A program made the position numbers and the translations under genes. Positions 52,247 through 61,722 of a stretch of DNA of 64,000 nucleotides are shown in pieces. How positions within the stretch are numbered: position 1 is the first letter of the stretch; each line of letters begins with the position of its first letter. Source of the stretch: Bradyrhizobium agreste (GTDB taxonomy: Bacteria > Pseudomonadota > Alphaproteobacteria > Rhizobiales > Xanthobacteraceae); contig NZ_JACCHP010000019.1 of the NCBI RefSeq assembly GCF_016031625.1, positions 113,038 to 177,037 of the forward strand, in the 5' to 3' direction. Under the pieces are notes generated by a model that did not search any database, was not told the DNA's origin, and was given only the letters and a program-made list of their open reading frames with translations.

Positions 52247-52942
52247 ATGGAGCAACAGCGCGCGATCATCGTTACTGGAGCCTCACGTGGTCTTGGCTTT
52301 GAATTGCTCGACCTGCTTATTGCGGCTGACGCACGACCGATGGCGTTAGGTCGGCGTCTAGATCCGCGGCATGAGGCCGCCGCAGCCAAGAACGCTTGCA
52401 CCTTCGTGGCAGCGGACTTTTCCGAGTTGCCAAGCCTCGATAAAATCGATCTTGCCAGTGCTTTGCCGCAAACCGTCGATGAGATCGTCCTGATCAGCAA
52501 TGCCGGTACGGTCGAGCCGATCGGCACGCTGGGCTTCATCGATTCCGGCGCGCTGGTAAAGGCCTTCGAAGTCAATGCCCTTGCGCCGGCGATCCTGGCG
52601 CGCAAGCTGCTCGCGGTGGCCGACGCGCAGGGGATCAGGTTGCGTGTCCTCAACATAAGCACGGGAGCGGCGCACCGTGCGTTGCCCGGACTTGCTTCAT
52701 ACTGCGCAAGCAAGGCCGCGGCCGCGATGATCTTTGATTGCTTCGCCGCCGAGCGACTCGACGTTGTTGTCGAGCACATCGATCCAGGCGTACTGAACAC
52801 CGACATGCAAATCGTGCTACGGAGTGCTGCCGATCAGGCCTTGCCGGTGCGACACATGTTTTTGAGCTTCGAGGCCGAAGCCAAGCTACGGCATCCACGC
52901 GATGTTGCCCGTGAAATCCTTGCGCGAGCCGGGCTGCTATGA
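52247..52942 (+). CDS. SDR oxidoreductase (sepiapterin-reductase-like)
   Basis: A 231-residue SDR starting MEQQRAIIVTGASRGLGFEL, with LISNAGTVEPIG, a catalytic Ser in VLNISTGAA, YCASKAA and DPGVLNTDMQ. The spacing resembles the sepiapterin-reductase branch of SDRs. It overlaps the metallophosphoesterase gene by 4 bases (ATGA), and that gene in turn overlaps the ATP-grasp gene. Substrate unknown. Confidence 0.85.
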   Translation: MEQQRAIIVTGASRGLGFELLDLLIAADARPMALGRRLDPRHEAAAAKNACTFVAADFSELPSLDKIDLASALPQTVDEIVLISNAGTVEPIGTLGFIDSGALVKAFEVNALAPAILARKLLAVADAQGIRLRVLNISTGAAHRALPGLASYCASKAAAAMIFDCFAAERLDVVVEHIDPGVLNTDMQIVLRSAADQALPVRHMFLSFEAEAKLRHPRDVAREILARAGLL

Positions 52943-53682
52943 AGATTGCGGTGCTCGCCGATATCCACGGCAATGCTGGGGCTCTACGTGCGACACTTGT
53001 CGAGGCGCGTAAGAGCGGTATTCAGTATCTGATCGTGCTGGGAGATCTCATTGGCTATTACTATGCCGCAAGCGAAGTGCTTGAAGAGTTGCGGCAGTGG
53101 CCTTTCGTTGCGATCCGAGGCAATCACGAACGGATGTTCGCCGAAGCTCTCAGGAGCGACCGCGCCATGCAGACATACCAAGAACGATACGGCAGCGCGC
53201 TGGATTTAGCTGCAGCAACGCTCGAGCCGCAAGATTGCGATTGGTTGATCCGCTTGCCCGACCGGGCGACAATTCATCTGGGAGGCCTTGCACTGGAGCT
53301 GTGCCACGGCTCGCCACGCGATCCCGATGAGTATGTTTATCCCGATTCGAGCGCCGCCACACTGGACGCCTGCCGAGTAGCCGGTGCGGATCTCGTGCTG
53401 ATGGGACACACGCACTATCCCATGCTTAATGCCGGAGCACGCCCCGTGCTCCTCAATCCTGGCTCAGTGGGTCAGGCGCGCGACCGCGGAGGGTTTGCGT
53501 GCTGGTGCAGCATCGACACGTCAACGCGCGCCATGGAGATCAAGCGCACACCGTACGACACGCGTCCTCTCGCCGAAGAAGCGCGTCGACGCGATCCTCA
53601 TCTGCCCTATCTTGCGGAGGTGCTCGAGCGAAGCAATCCGACAGCCGATTCGACAAAGACAGGGCCGCGAGATGATCTATGA
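52939..53682 (+). CDS. Metallophosphoesterase
   Basis: A 247-residue calcineurin-like phosphoesterase with the full metal-binding set: ADIHGN (Asp8, His10), VLGDLIGYY, RGNHERMF, LCHGSPRDPDEY and GHTHYPML. It resembles the YfcE/diadenosine-tetraphosphatase-like branch (LNPGSVGQARD). It should hydrolyse a phosphomonoester or diester. Embedded between an SDR and an ATP-grasp gene in overlapping frames, it probably acts on the same small-molecule route. Confidence 0.9.
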   Translation: MKIAVLADIHGNAGALRATLVEARKSGIQYLIVLGDLIGYYYAASEVLEELRQWPFVAIRGNHERMFAEALRSDRAMQTYQERYGSALDLAAATLEPQDCDWLIRLPDRATIHLGGLALELCHGSPRDPDEYVYPDSSAATLDACRVAGADLVLMGHTHYPMLNAGARPVLLNPGSVGQARDRGGFACWCSIDTSTRAMEIKRTPYDTRPLAEEARRRDPHLPYLAEVLERSNPTADSTKTGPRDDL

Positions 53683-54616
53683 TACGATGCTGATAACTGG
53701 GTGCGGCGGCGATATCGCGTTGGCTCTGTGTCGCATTGCGCGTGAAGCAGGCGTCGTGCGCCGGCTCATCGGCTGCGACATCCATGCCGATCACGCGGGG
53801 CTCGCCTTCTTCGATGTATGCGAAGTGGCGCCGCGGGCAAACGACCATTCATATCTCGAAGCACTTCAACGAATCGTCGTTGACCACCGCGTGGATGTGA
53901 TCGCACCCATGTCGGAAGCAGAGATCGCAGTCTTGCTGGCAGCTGGCCACCTTGATGCCTTCGCCGGCGTACAGGTTCTGGCCGCAAACCCGCTCGCCGT
54001 CGAAACTGGTCTCGACAAATATGCAACGTTCAATCGACTTGCCGAGCACGGACTTGGGGTCCCCTGGACCCGCATCGTCGGAGAAGCGCCGCCCATCGCA
54101 TTGCCGTGCATTCTAAAGCGAAGGCGCGGCCAAGGCAGCAAAGACCTGCAGCAGGTCAACACGGAGGAAGACGTCGAAATCGCCACGCGAACACGGGCCG
54201 GCGACTTGTGGCAGGAGTTGCTGTTGCCGAGCGACCAGGAATATACCTGTGGCCTGTACCGCAGCCGTTCGGGCGAAACCCGTATGATCGCGCTCCGCCG
54301 TCGGCTGCAGGGCGGACTAACCGGCGCAGCCGTGGTCGCGGACAGTACGCCGTTCCGCCTACAACTCCATGGCATCGCGGACGCGATTAAGCTCAATGGC
54401 TCGATTAACGTGCAACTTCGACTGACGGCCGATGGCCCAAAAGTGTTTGAGATCAATCCGCGCTTTTCGAGCACGGTCCGTTTCCGTCACAAACTCGGCT
54501 TTCAGGACTTCATCTGGTCCTTGCTCGATTCACGTGGGCTTCCAATCGGACCATATTATCCACCGTCTCCTGGCAAACGGATGTACCGATGCGCGGATGA
54601 AATCATCATCGATTGA
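53672..54616 (+). CDS. ATP-grasp enzyme (carbamoyl-phosphate-synthase-like)
   Basis: A 314-residue protein from ATG 53672. It opens MLITGCGGDIALALCRIARE, a Rossmann-like N-domain as in PylC/CarB-like ATP-grasp enzymes. It then has DVIAPMSEAEIAVLLAA, DKYATFNRLAEHGLGVP, the ATP-lid LPCILKRRRGQGSKDLQQV, WQELLLPSDQEYTCGLYRS and the metal-binding LTADGPKVFEINPRFSS. It should join a carboxylate to an amine or other nucleophile using ATP. It overlaps the phosphoesterase gene by 11 bases. The product is unknown. Confidence 0.85.
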   Translation: MIYDTMLITGCGGDIALALCRIAREAGVVRRLIGCDIHADHAGLAFFDVCEVAPRANDHSYLEALQRIVVDHRVDVIAPMSEAEIAVLLAAGHLDAFAGVQVLAANPLAVETGLDKYATFNRLAEHGLGVPWTRIVGEAPPIALPCILKRRRGQGSKDLQQVNTEEDVEIATRTRAGDLWQELLLPSDQEYTCGLYRSRSGETRMIALRRRLQGGLTGAAVVADSTPFRLQLHGIADAIKLNGSINVQLRLTADGPKVFEINPRFSSTVRFRHKLGFQDFIWSLLDSRGLPIGPYYPPSPGKRMYRCADEIIID

Positions 54617-54642
54617 CGGAGGCGCGTTTCAGGACCGGTAGA

Positions 54643-55518
54643 TCAGGGCCACCGCACCACGATACAAATATCCCTACCCAATCCCGCCGCGAATATCGAC
54701 CTGAACAACGCGAGCCTGGCTTCGACGTCGACGCTACATGCATAGCGAAAGAACTTTCGTCGCAAGGAATGCGCGAATGGACCAAGCTTTCTGTCGTTGT
54801 AGTAGTTGAAAGCTTCTTCCATCAAAAGATGATCAATTGGGTAGTCGCCAAAGCAATCGACGACGGAGAAGCCGTTGCGCCTGCCAAGCTCAGGTAGCGT
54901 TTTGGTCGTGAAATAATGCAGGTGTACCGGTGGCACGAAGATCGGAAGCTCTTCCTTGCTGACATCGCCGAATATGATCGAATGAAGCGTCGAGAAATCG
55001 TTCGGAACTTCGATAATTGCCAGCCCTCCGGGAGATAGGTAGGAGCCGACGCGCGTCATGATGATGTCTGGATCAATGACGTGCTCGATGACGTTCTTGC
55101 AATAAACCAGGTCAAACGAAACGTGTTCGAAGTAGCGCTGAGATCCAATGTCCCCGGCATGGAAATGGTCCACGTTATTTTCGATCAGATCGCGATTTTG
55201 CCGTTCAATGCCCACGAGAGAGTGGTCCACACCGAAAATACTGAAGCCGCGTCGATGCGCCGACTTCAGGAAGAACCCTTCCCCGCACCCGAGATCAATC
55301 GCATTTCCCTTGGAAACGCCATGAGCCGTCGCGAAGTCCAATGCGACGCTTGCGCGATCGTCGAAATAGTCCAGCTCCGCTTGATCATACTCCTTCTTGT
55401 ATTGCCCTGTCGGGTCTTGATAATAGGATTCTCGATAGTGTTTCTCGATCTCCGCGATGGTGGGCATCGGATCAGCTGAATGGCCATACAAGGAGGGAAC
55501 GCATTGGTATTTTGGCAT
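54643..55518 (-). CDS. SAM-dependent methyltransferase
   Basis: A 291-residue class I methyltransferase. GNAIDLGCGEGFFLKSAHRR is the SAM-binding motif I, FDLVYCKNVIEHVIDPDIIM the motif II region and YLSPGGLAIIEVPNDFSTLH the next. An N-terminal PTIAEIEKHYRESYYQ and the later VPPVHLHYFTTKTLPELGRR fit methyltransferases of sugar or polysaccharide clusters. Its sequence suggests modification of a surface sugar, but the target is not known. It is convergent with the ATP-grasp gene. Confidence 0.87.
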   Translation of the reverse strand: MPKYQCVPSLYGHSADPMPTIAEIEKHYRESYYQDPTGQYKKEYDQAELDYFDDRASVALDFATAHGVSKGNAIDLGCGEGFFLKSAHRRGFSIFGVDHSLVGIERQNRDLIENNVDHFHAGDIGSQRYFEHVSFDLVYCKNVIEHVIDPDIIMTRVGSYLSPGGLAIIEVPNDFSTLHSIIFGDVSKEELPIFVPPVHLHYFTTKTLPELGRRNGFSVVDCFGDYPIDHLLMEEAFNYYNDRKLGPFAHSLRRKFFRYACSVDVEARLALFRSIFAAGLGRDICIVVRWP

Positions 55519-55597
55519 CGGTTACTCGTAAAAGTATCAAGGCATTTCTGGCAGGTGTCGGCCCTTAAAGTAGCACTGCATTTTCTCGATAAGCGCG

Positions 55598-57001
55598 TCA
55601 GCTCGCTTCGATCAATTGCAGGCTGGCACCGCTGATAACCCGAGCCATCCATCGCGTGTCACCAACGACCTCGCGGACAAAAAATTGTCGTCCGTCCGCA
55701 GCAACAGCATCTATCCTCTGAAGTACGGCGCCGACCGCGTCAACTGTGAACGCTTTCTTTTGACGGCGTAGCTCGATCTCCGCCGAGCCAAGACGACGAC
55801 GTATGGCGGAGCTTGCCTTGTATCCCAGCGCGGCTCGGGTCATGGCAACTGCGCGGCCGCGGGACGAAAGTCGCGGCAGGGTGCCGACACGCACCTTGCC
55901 ACGGGCCGCCGCGATAGTTTCGAGTATAGCATCGGCAACACGGATCGAACTTGCGCCGTCGACAGCTGTAAATAGATCACTGGTGATCTGGCGGCGGAGC
56001 TGCAGGGTTTCCTCGGCAACCGGTGGCATCCGCCCTTCCAGCCCCTGCTTTACCAGCGCGATCAGATCCGATTCTGACCCGACAGGCCGGCTCACTTGTG
56101 CTGCTGCCTGAACACGCAAGGAGGGCGTATTGAACCATTCCATGCTCAGCGGCTCGACATCCAACATCATCGCCTCAATGGCTGTCGAGCAATTCTGGTG
56201 AATCAGCAGGCGCGCCCCGTTGATCCACTCTATCGACGTACCTTCCTGCCGCACCTCAAAATTCGGATAGACGCCCAATGCATCGTATGATCTGATGTTT
56301 TCAAATGGGTGCGGGCGCAGCACGAAATGCACGTCGGGGTAACGCTCCGCCAACTTCATCGACATCTCGAGTGTCGATCGATAGGCATGTCGGGCTTCGA
56401 TGATGACCTGATTTGCGTAGTCCCTAGAATAACCTGCGTTGACGATGGTCTCCACCTCGTCATCCGGCCCGTTTGAAAACTGAGGATTCACACTCGGGAA
56501 ATTCGTATTGAGGAGCACATAGCCCGCACTGGCAGCCGGCCTTGACAGTGCCGCGCGCCATGGCCCCGCACAAAAATCGTAACGCGGACATCCAGTCGCA
56601 CGAAGGATATGCGCAGGCACGGTCCCGTGCTTGAGAAAGGCCGCCCGTTGCGCCTGCCCCCACACGCAGTAGAGGTCGAGCAGAGCGGTCGAGCCTGCGT
56701 TCTTGACCAGCGTGGCGAACTGGTCGGCATTGTGGCCGCCAATCCCCTCAGTATCCAGTACACCGACCAGTATACCTGCTCGCTTGTAGAGCTTGATTAA
56801 GTCGGCATTGTTCGGCCGCGTGTAGTTCAACAACACCAGATCCGGTTTGAGCGCCGGAACATCGGATCCTTGCTCGTACATTGGAACGAGCGTGACTTGC
56901 ACACCTCGAGTAGCGAGTTCCCGCCCAAGCAGAACCAAACCCTCGAGATCGCGTAGCGGATTGTCGACGATCAGACAGACATGCGACTGGTCAGGCACGG
57001 A
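55598..57001 (-). CDS. Surface carbohydrate biosynthesis protein
   Basis: About 467 residues from GTG 57001, which overlaps the pseI stop by 11 bases. It resembles the surface-carbohydrate/CDP-glycerol-transferase-like GT-B proteins found in polysaccharide clusters. Recognisable parts are PDLVLLNYTRPNNADLIKLY, GVLDTEGIGGHNADQFATLV, WGQAQRAAFLKHG, GCPRYDF, HFVLRPHPFENIRSYDAL and LIHQNCSTAIEAMMLD, the GT-B-like donor region. It probably transfers a sugar. Tight coupling to pseI suggests it handles pseudaminic acid or acts with it, but this is inference. Confidence 0.75.
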   Translation of the reverse strand, partial: SVPDQSHVCLIVDNPLRDLEGLVLLGRELATRGVQVTLVPMYEQGSDVPALKPDLVLLNYTRPNNADLIKLYKRAGILVGVLDTEGIGGHNADQFATLVKNAGSTALLDLYCVWGQAQRAAFLKHGTVPAHILRATGCPRYDFCAGPWRAALSRPAASAGYVLLNTNFPSVNPQFSNGPDDEVETIVNAGYSRDYANQVIIEARHAYRSTLEMSMKLAERYPDVHFVLRPHPFENIRSYDALGVYPNFEVRQEGTSIEWINGARLLIHQNCSTAIEAMMLDVEPLSMEWFNTPSLRVQAAAQVSRPVGSESDLIALVKQGLEGRMPPVAEETLQLRRQITSDLFTAVDGASSIRVADAILETIAAARGKVRVGTLPRLSSRGRAVAMTRAALGYKASSAIRRRLGSAEIELRRQKKAFTVDAVGAVLQRIDAVAADGRQFFVREVVGDTRWMARVISGASLQLIEAS

Positions 57002-58103
57002 CGTTCCTCGGCACGGCCTCTCGCGGCTCGGCAACCTGATCGTCGATGGCCGTCAGAAGATCCCAGCTCATCGGCGTGCCCTTGCGTACGGTGCGTCCGA
57101 TGCGCTTGCCGATCAGGGTCGCGAAATACTTCGGCGGCAATCCAAGACCAGGGCGAATGATCCGCAGGTTCTCCTCTGTCAGGACATCTCCTGCCTTGAG
57201 ATCTTCGGCTACGTAGAGCGAGCGGCGGAAGGTTCGCGAGTCCTTTTCCTTCTCGGTCACCCCATAATGGACCTCGCCCAGCGCCATCCAGGCGCGCTCG
57301 GTCTCAACGACCAGCGAGGCCATCTCATCGGGCTCCATGGAGAAGGTCGAGTCCACCCCGCCCTCAGCGCGCGCGAGCGTGAAATGCTTCTCGATCACGC
57401 TGGCACCGAGTGCCACGCTGGCCACGCTGGCACCGATACCGAACGTGTGATCCGATAATCCGATCTCGCAACCGAACAGCGCACGCATATGCGGGATCGT
57501 CAGAAGGTTCGTATCAGAAGGAACAGCCGGATAAGTGCTGGTGCATTTCAGGAGGATCAAATCCTTGCAGCCAGCTTCCCGTGCGGCGCGCACAGCCTCG
57601 TCTATCTCCGCCACCGTCGCCATGCCCGTCGAGATGATGACCGGCTTGCCAGTCGACGCAACCTTGCGGATCAACGGCAGATCTGTGTTCTCGAACGAGG
57701 CGATTTTGAAGCAGGGCACGCCGAGTTCTTGCAGGAAATCTACCGCAGTGGCATCGAATGGGGACGAGAACGGGATCATTCCGAGTTCACGGGCCCGCTC
57801 GAAGATTGGCTTGTGCCATCCCCACGGCGTGTAGGCCTGCTCGTAAAGCTTGTGCAGCGAGTTGCCCTTCCACAGACTGTCCGGATCATCGATGACGAAC
57901 TCGCCGTGATCCAGATCCAAGGTCATGGTGTCGGCGGTGTAGGTCTGCAGCTTCAGTGCGTGGGCGCCGGCTTTCGCCGCGGCCTCCACGATGGTCAGCG
58001 CTCGATCAAGCGACTGATTGTGATTGCCCGACATCTCCGCAATGATGAACGGCTGGTGCGCCCGGCCGATTAGGCGTCCAGCAATTGCGATCGTGCCCGT
58101 CAT
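56991..58103 (-). CDS. pseI: Pseudaminic acid synthase
   Basis: A 370-residue NeuB-family enzyme that condenses the 6-deoxy-AltdiNAc sugar with phosphoenolpyruvate to give pseudaminic acid. FIIAEMSGNHNQSLDRALTI, LKLQTYTADTMTLD, FSSPFDATAVDFLQELGVPC, FKIASFENTDLPLIRKVAST, GLSDHTFGIGASVASVALGA and ARAEGGVDSTFSMEPDEM are the PseI signature. A SAF domain ends it (EDLKAGDVLTEENLRIIRPG). It is single-domain plus SAF, without the extra barrel of the synthase at 35976. It lies 12 kb away from pseBCF and on the opposite strand. Confidence 0.93.
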   Translation of the reverse strand: MTGTIAIAGRLIGRAHQPFIIAEMSGNHNQSLDRALTIVEAAAKAGAHALKLQTYTADTMTLDLDHGEFVIDDPDSLWKGNSLHKLYEQAYTPWGWHKPIFERARELGMIPFSSPFDATAVDFLQELGVPCFKIASFENTDLPLIRKVASTGKPVIISTGMATVAEIDEAVRAAREAGCKDLILLKCTSTYPAVPSDTNLLTIPHMRALFGCEIGLSDHTFGIGASVASVALGASVIEKHFTLARAEGGVDSTFSMEPDEMASLVVETERAWMALGEVHYGVTEKEKDSRTFRRSLYVAEDLKAGDVLTEENLRIIRPGLGLPPKYFATLIGKRIGRTVRKGTPMSWDLLTAIDDQVAEPREAVPRNVRA

Positions 58104-58313
58104 CGATTGCTCCTGATAGCCACGGGTCGCGGCGCCACTGCACTAAGGCAGCGACCCAGCCCCTCGCTTGTTTGGCCAAAACCTGCCCTCGTTTCAAAGC
58201 CGAACGTACTCGAATACGCCCCAATGCGAGCCCGAAAGCAGCACCCACATAGGCGCGCATCGCCAATTAGTCAACCGAATCGACCGGATCTCGGACTTGC
58301 TTTGCCTTGCAAA

Positions 58314-59408
58314 TCAGGGAAAAATCGCGCGACAGACCCGTTCCGCTCCGTCGCCGTCGACGAGCGTCGCTGCGACTTCGCCCAGACGCCTGGTCCGTGC
58401 CCGATCCGCCGCGAGCGCTTTCACCGCGGCGGCAATATCATCTGCCGATACACTGGCCGCGGAACCGAGATGGACAAGCGCTCCCTCCTTTGCCAACCTC
58501 GTCAGAGACGGCACCTGGTTTTTTGCAATGTCGAGGGCCAGCACGGGTAGCCCCAGGCAACAGCGCTCCCAGTTCATTACGCCTCCCGCTCCAATCGACA
58601 GGTCGGCACCCCTCATCAACTCCGCAATGTTGCTCGCGCTTGGATGCAGCGCCACGTTCGGCATTTGTTGGCAAAGCGCATGGACCGAATCTCTGTTCGG
58701 ATTGGACGGGCCGATCACGACGTCAACAGCAAGCTGCGACGTTGCAAGGATCGCAATCGCCGTCAGCGCTTTCGCGGTCTCGTTGGTCGGATCGGAGCCG
58801 CCGAAGCAAATTAAGATGCGGCTAATCTCACCGTTTCGCGGGGTGAGGAGTGCGCGCTGCTCGGCGAACTCCGGCCGCAGCAACGCGTACCCCGGCCCGA
58901 GCAACTGCACGCAGGCAGCTGGGACGCGATCACGATAGCGCACCTCCATTTGGAAGATGAGGTTCTGGTCGAGCAGCATCTCGCAATCATGGTCGCGGTC
59001 AGCAAGATCATCGATGACAAGAATGCGCAAACCGTCGCGCCGACAGGCGCGTTCCCATCGGATATCGAGCGCGTAGTGATCGACGATGAGCCATTCGACC
59101 CGACCGATCTCCGCGAGGGCGCTGCACGTCTGTTCAGCATCTTTTTGCCGTGTCGTCGGCAGCCAATGCGCGTGCGGGAGGGCGTGATCGCCTGGCTCGG
59201 GGGCCGGCTCGGCCGGGTCAGGCAGAAGCCGGACCGCGTGTCCCGCCCGCGCGACCATATGCCTAAGGCCTGCAGCATGACTGCGCATGAGGAAGTATGA
59301 CCTGACCTCCCTGCCTGCGAGTGCGTTGGCAAGCGTAAGGCACCGCGTCAGGTGACCCAGCCCCATCTCGACCGATGCATCGACGCGAAAGACGACCACT
59401 TTATCCAT
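58314..59408 (-). CDS. pseG: UDP-sugar hydrolase of the pseudaminic acid pathway
   Basis: A 364-residue GT-B-like hydrolase that removes UDP from UDP-2,4-diacetamido-2,4,6-trideoxy-altrose. VVFRVDASVEMGLGHLTRCL holds the catalytic His, followed by WLIVDHYALDIRWERACRRD, DDLADRDHDCEMLLDQN, ILICFGGSDPTNETAKAL and SIGAGGVMNWERCCLGLPVL, typical of PseG. It is not fused to a PseH acetyltransferase, and no GNAT gene is seen in the 210 bases between it and pseI. Confidence 0.92.
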   Translation of the reverse strand: MDKVVVFRVDASVEMGLGHLTRCLTLANALAGREVRSYFLMRSHAAGLRHMVARAGHAVRLLPDPAEPAPEPGDHALPHAHWLPTTRQKDAEQTCSALAEIGRVEWLIVDHYALDIRWERACRRDGLRILVIDDLADRDHDCEMLLDQNLIFQMEVRYRDRVPAACVQLLGPGYALLRPEFAEQRALLTPRNGEISRILICFGGSDPTNETAKALTAIAILATSQLAVDVVIGPSNPNRDSVHALCQQMPNVALHPSASNIAELMRGADLSIGAGGVMNWERCCLGLPVLALDIAKNQVPSLTRLAKEGALVHLGSAASVSADDIAAAVKALAADRARTRRLGEVAATLVDGDGAERVCRAIFP

Positions 59409-59524
59409 GAGTTCGAGCCAGTCTCCTGTCCGGGATTCCCGACAGCCGGGTCTATGGCACTCTTACCACGATTCAATGGCGGAACCCCGTTCAATCTCCC
59501 TTGAGCTATCGCAAAGGCTCCTAT

Positions 59525-60961
59525 ATGCGGAAACCGCAACAGAGTAACCCTGCCCCAGTTATGCCCGCCGACAAGACAATTCTGATCACGACTCTCGCGG
59601 AATACCAGACGCGGTTCTGGATTCCGGTTGCGCAACGCTTGCGCGCGGCGGGTCATGAGGTCGAGCTGCTTGCCTTCGACGATCGCAGCGCCGAGATGTC
59701 GGCGGCCGAGGGCGTGCCGGTCACGAACATGTATCGCGAAAGCCTCGAGGCCGGCCCCTCGCCCGATGATCGCGGCGCGTTCGATGCGCGTGTCGCGGCC
59801 TACGGGCTGGACGGGACCAATTTTCTGTTCAGCCATGAGCGCTTCACCTTCGGCATCCGCGATACTGCCGCCTTACGCCGGCGCTTCATGATCTATGCCA
59901 ACGCGATGGAGACGCTGCTCGACCGGCTGGAGCGGCAAGGCAAGCGCGCCGAGCTCGTGCAGGAGCTCGGCGGCTTTCTTTCGGTGATCGCAAGCTTCTA
60001 CGCGGCACGGCGCCGCAACATCCGCAACTGGTTCATCGAGCCGTCGTTCTTTCGCGGCCGCATGTACTTCACGCCGGACAGCTTTTCCGCTCCCGATATG
60101 ATGGCGGAGCCCGCAGAATCCATCTCCCCTGACGTACGCGCCTATCTTGACGACACGCTGACGCAGCGCGCGATCGTGATTCCTAAGAAGGATCAGCATC
60201 ATTATTCGGCGGCCTTCAAGAAGGTCGTCAATTTGCGCAACGCCAACCGTCTCGTCGAGAAGCTCTGGGACCAGTTCGCGCTCGGCAAACACCAGGAATT
60301 CGGGCACAATCTGCGTCACGCCCAGGTGCATGCTGCGATGGCGCTCAACGCGACGCGGCTGCGCAAGCTCTACCAGCCGCTTCCCGAAAAGCCCTTCGTC
60401 TACTATCCGTTCCACGTGCCGGCAGATATGGCGCTGACGCTACGCTCGCCGGACTATCTCGACCAGGTCGCAACCGTCGACTTCCTGCTGCGCACGATCC
60501 CGGATTCGCATGTGCTGGTGGTGAAGGAGCATCCTGCCCAGATCGGTGCAATCTCAGCCGCCCGCCTGTTCGAGCTCGCGCGACGATTCGATAATTTCGT
60601 GCTATTGCCTCCGCAAACCAACAATTACACCGTGCTCGATCGCGCCGCTGCCGTCGTCTCCGTCAACAGTAAGTCCGGCGCCGAAGCGCTGCTGCTCGGC
60701 AAGCCCGTGGTGGTGATGGGCGACGCGTTCTACCGCTCCTGCCCGCTGGTCTATGCGGTCGATCGTCTGGCTGATGTCCCCGCACGGCTGCGCGCGGCGC
60801 TCACCGCCGGGCCGTTCGATCCCGCCAAGGGCGCACCCTATTTCGAGTCGGCCTGGCGACGGTCTTATCCGGGCGAGCTCTATGTCAGCGACACCAAGCT
60901 GCTCGACACGTTTGCGGCCTCCTTGCGTGCCGCAACCGCCGCGCCTGCCCGCGCGAACTGA
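59525..60961 (+). CDS. Capsule-type polysaccharide biosynthesis protein (GT-B-like)
   Basis: About 478 residues with likeness to capsular polysaccharide synthesis proteins of the KpsS/KpsC type. TILITTLAEYQTRFWIPVAQ and RLRAAGHEVELLAFDDRS open a Rossmann-like half. VHAAMALNATRLRKLYQPLP, FVYYPFHVPADMALTLRSPD, HVLVVKEHPAQIGAISAARL, LLPPQTNNYTVLDRAAAVVS and VNSKSGAEALLLGKPVVVMG form the second half, typical of these transferases. The start is ATG 59525 by spacing; ATG 59561 and the earlier 59501 are possible. It is divergent from pseG and followed by a glycosyltransferase gene. Confidence 0.75.
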   Translation: MRKPQQSNPAPVMPADKTILITTLAEYQTRFWIPVAQRLRAAGHEVELLAFDDRSAEMSAAEGVPVTNMYRESLEAGPSPDDRGAFDARVAAYGLDGTNFLFSHERFTFGIRDTAALRRRFMIYANAMETLLDRLERQGKRAELVQELGGFLSVIASFYAARRRNIRNWFIEPSFFRGRMYFTPDSFSAPDMMAEPAESISPDVRAYLDDTLTQRAIVIPKKDQHHYSAAFKKVVNLRNANRLVEKLWDQFALGKHQEFGHNLRHAQVHAAMALNATRLRKLYQPLPEKPFVYYPFHVPADMALTLRSPDYLDQVATVDFLLRTIPDSHVLVVKEHPAQIGAISAARLFELARRFDNFVLLPPQTNNYTVLDRAAAVVSVNSKSGAEALLLGKPVVVMGDAFYRSCPLVYAVDRLADVPARLRAALTAGPFDPAKGAPYFESAWRRSYPGELYVSDTKLLDTFAASLRAATAAPARAN

Positions 60962-60972
60962 ACGGACCCGCC

Positions 60973-61722
60973 ATGCCGCTCGTTTCGATCATCACGCCAT
61001 CCTGGAACGTCGAAGGCTTGATCGAGGAGACGATCCGCTCGGTGCAGAGCCAGACATTCACCGATTGGGAGCTCTTGATCGCCGACGACTGCTCGACCGA
61101 CAAGACCCCTGAGATCATCGCCGGCATCGGCGTACGCGATCCGCGCGTCAAGCTGATCCGACAGGCGAAGAACGGCGGGCCGGCGCTGGCGCGTCAGGCC
61201 TCGATCGACCAGGCGACGGGCCGCTATCTCGCCTTCCTCGACAGCGACGATCTGTGGCTGCCCGAGAAGCTCGAGCGGCAGCTCGCCTTCGCGAAAGAAA
61301 AGCAGGCCGCCCTCAGCTACACCGCCTTTCGACGCATCAACGAGACCAACACGGTGGCCGGACGGCTGATCGGGGTGCCGGTCTCGCTCACCTATGGGCA
61401 GCTCCTGAAGAACACTGCGATCGCGACGCTGACCGCGATGGTCGACCGCGAGATTGCAGGTCCCGTGGCGATGAAAAACGAGGGCTACGACGATTTCTGC
61501 CTATGGCTCTCGATCCTCAAGCGCGGCCATACCGCCTACGGCCTCAACGAGGATCTGGCGCGCTACCGGGTCAGAGGCTCCTCGGTCTCCAGTCGCCCGC
61601 TGCGCTCGGCCAAATGGGTCTGGCAGATCTATCGCAATGTCGAGCAGCTCTCTTTGCCGCGATCGGCCTGGTGCTTTGCCCATTGGGGGGCTCGGGCCTG
61701 GCTGAAGCGGCGGGAGTTCTAG
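60973..61722 (+). CDS. Family 2 glycosyltransferase
   Basis: A 249-residue GT-A enzyme. LVSIITPSWNVEGLIEETIR is the nucleotide-sugar binding start, LLIADDCSTDKTPEIIAG follows, and AFLDSDDLWLPEKLERQL holds the metal-binding DxD. NEGYDDFCLWLSILKRG is the acceptor-side ED-type motif. No membrane helices are seen. It probably adds a sugar to a surface glycan; the donor and acceptor are unknown. It starts 11 bases after the previous gene. Confidence 0.92.
   Translation: MPLVSIITPSWNVEGLIEETIRSVQSQTFTDWELLIADDCSTDKTPEIIAGIGVRDPRVKLIRQAKNGGPALARQASIDQATGRYLAFLDSDDLWLPEKLERQLAFAKEKQAALSYTAFRRINETNTVAGRLIGVPVSLTYGQLLKNTAIATLTAMVDREIAGPVAMKNEGYDDFCLWLSILKRGHTAYGLNEDLARYRVRGSSVSSRPLRSAKWVWQIYRNVEQLSLPRSAWCFAHWGARAWLKRREF

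Noticed and set aside
58104..58313. Possible PseH acetyltransferase remnant between pseI and pseG
   Set aside because: All frames are short and none shows an acetyl-CoA-binding motif (Q/R-x-x-G-x-G/A).
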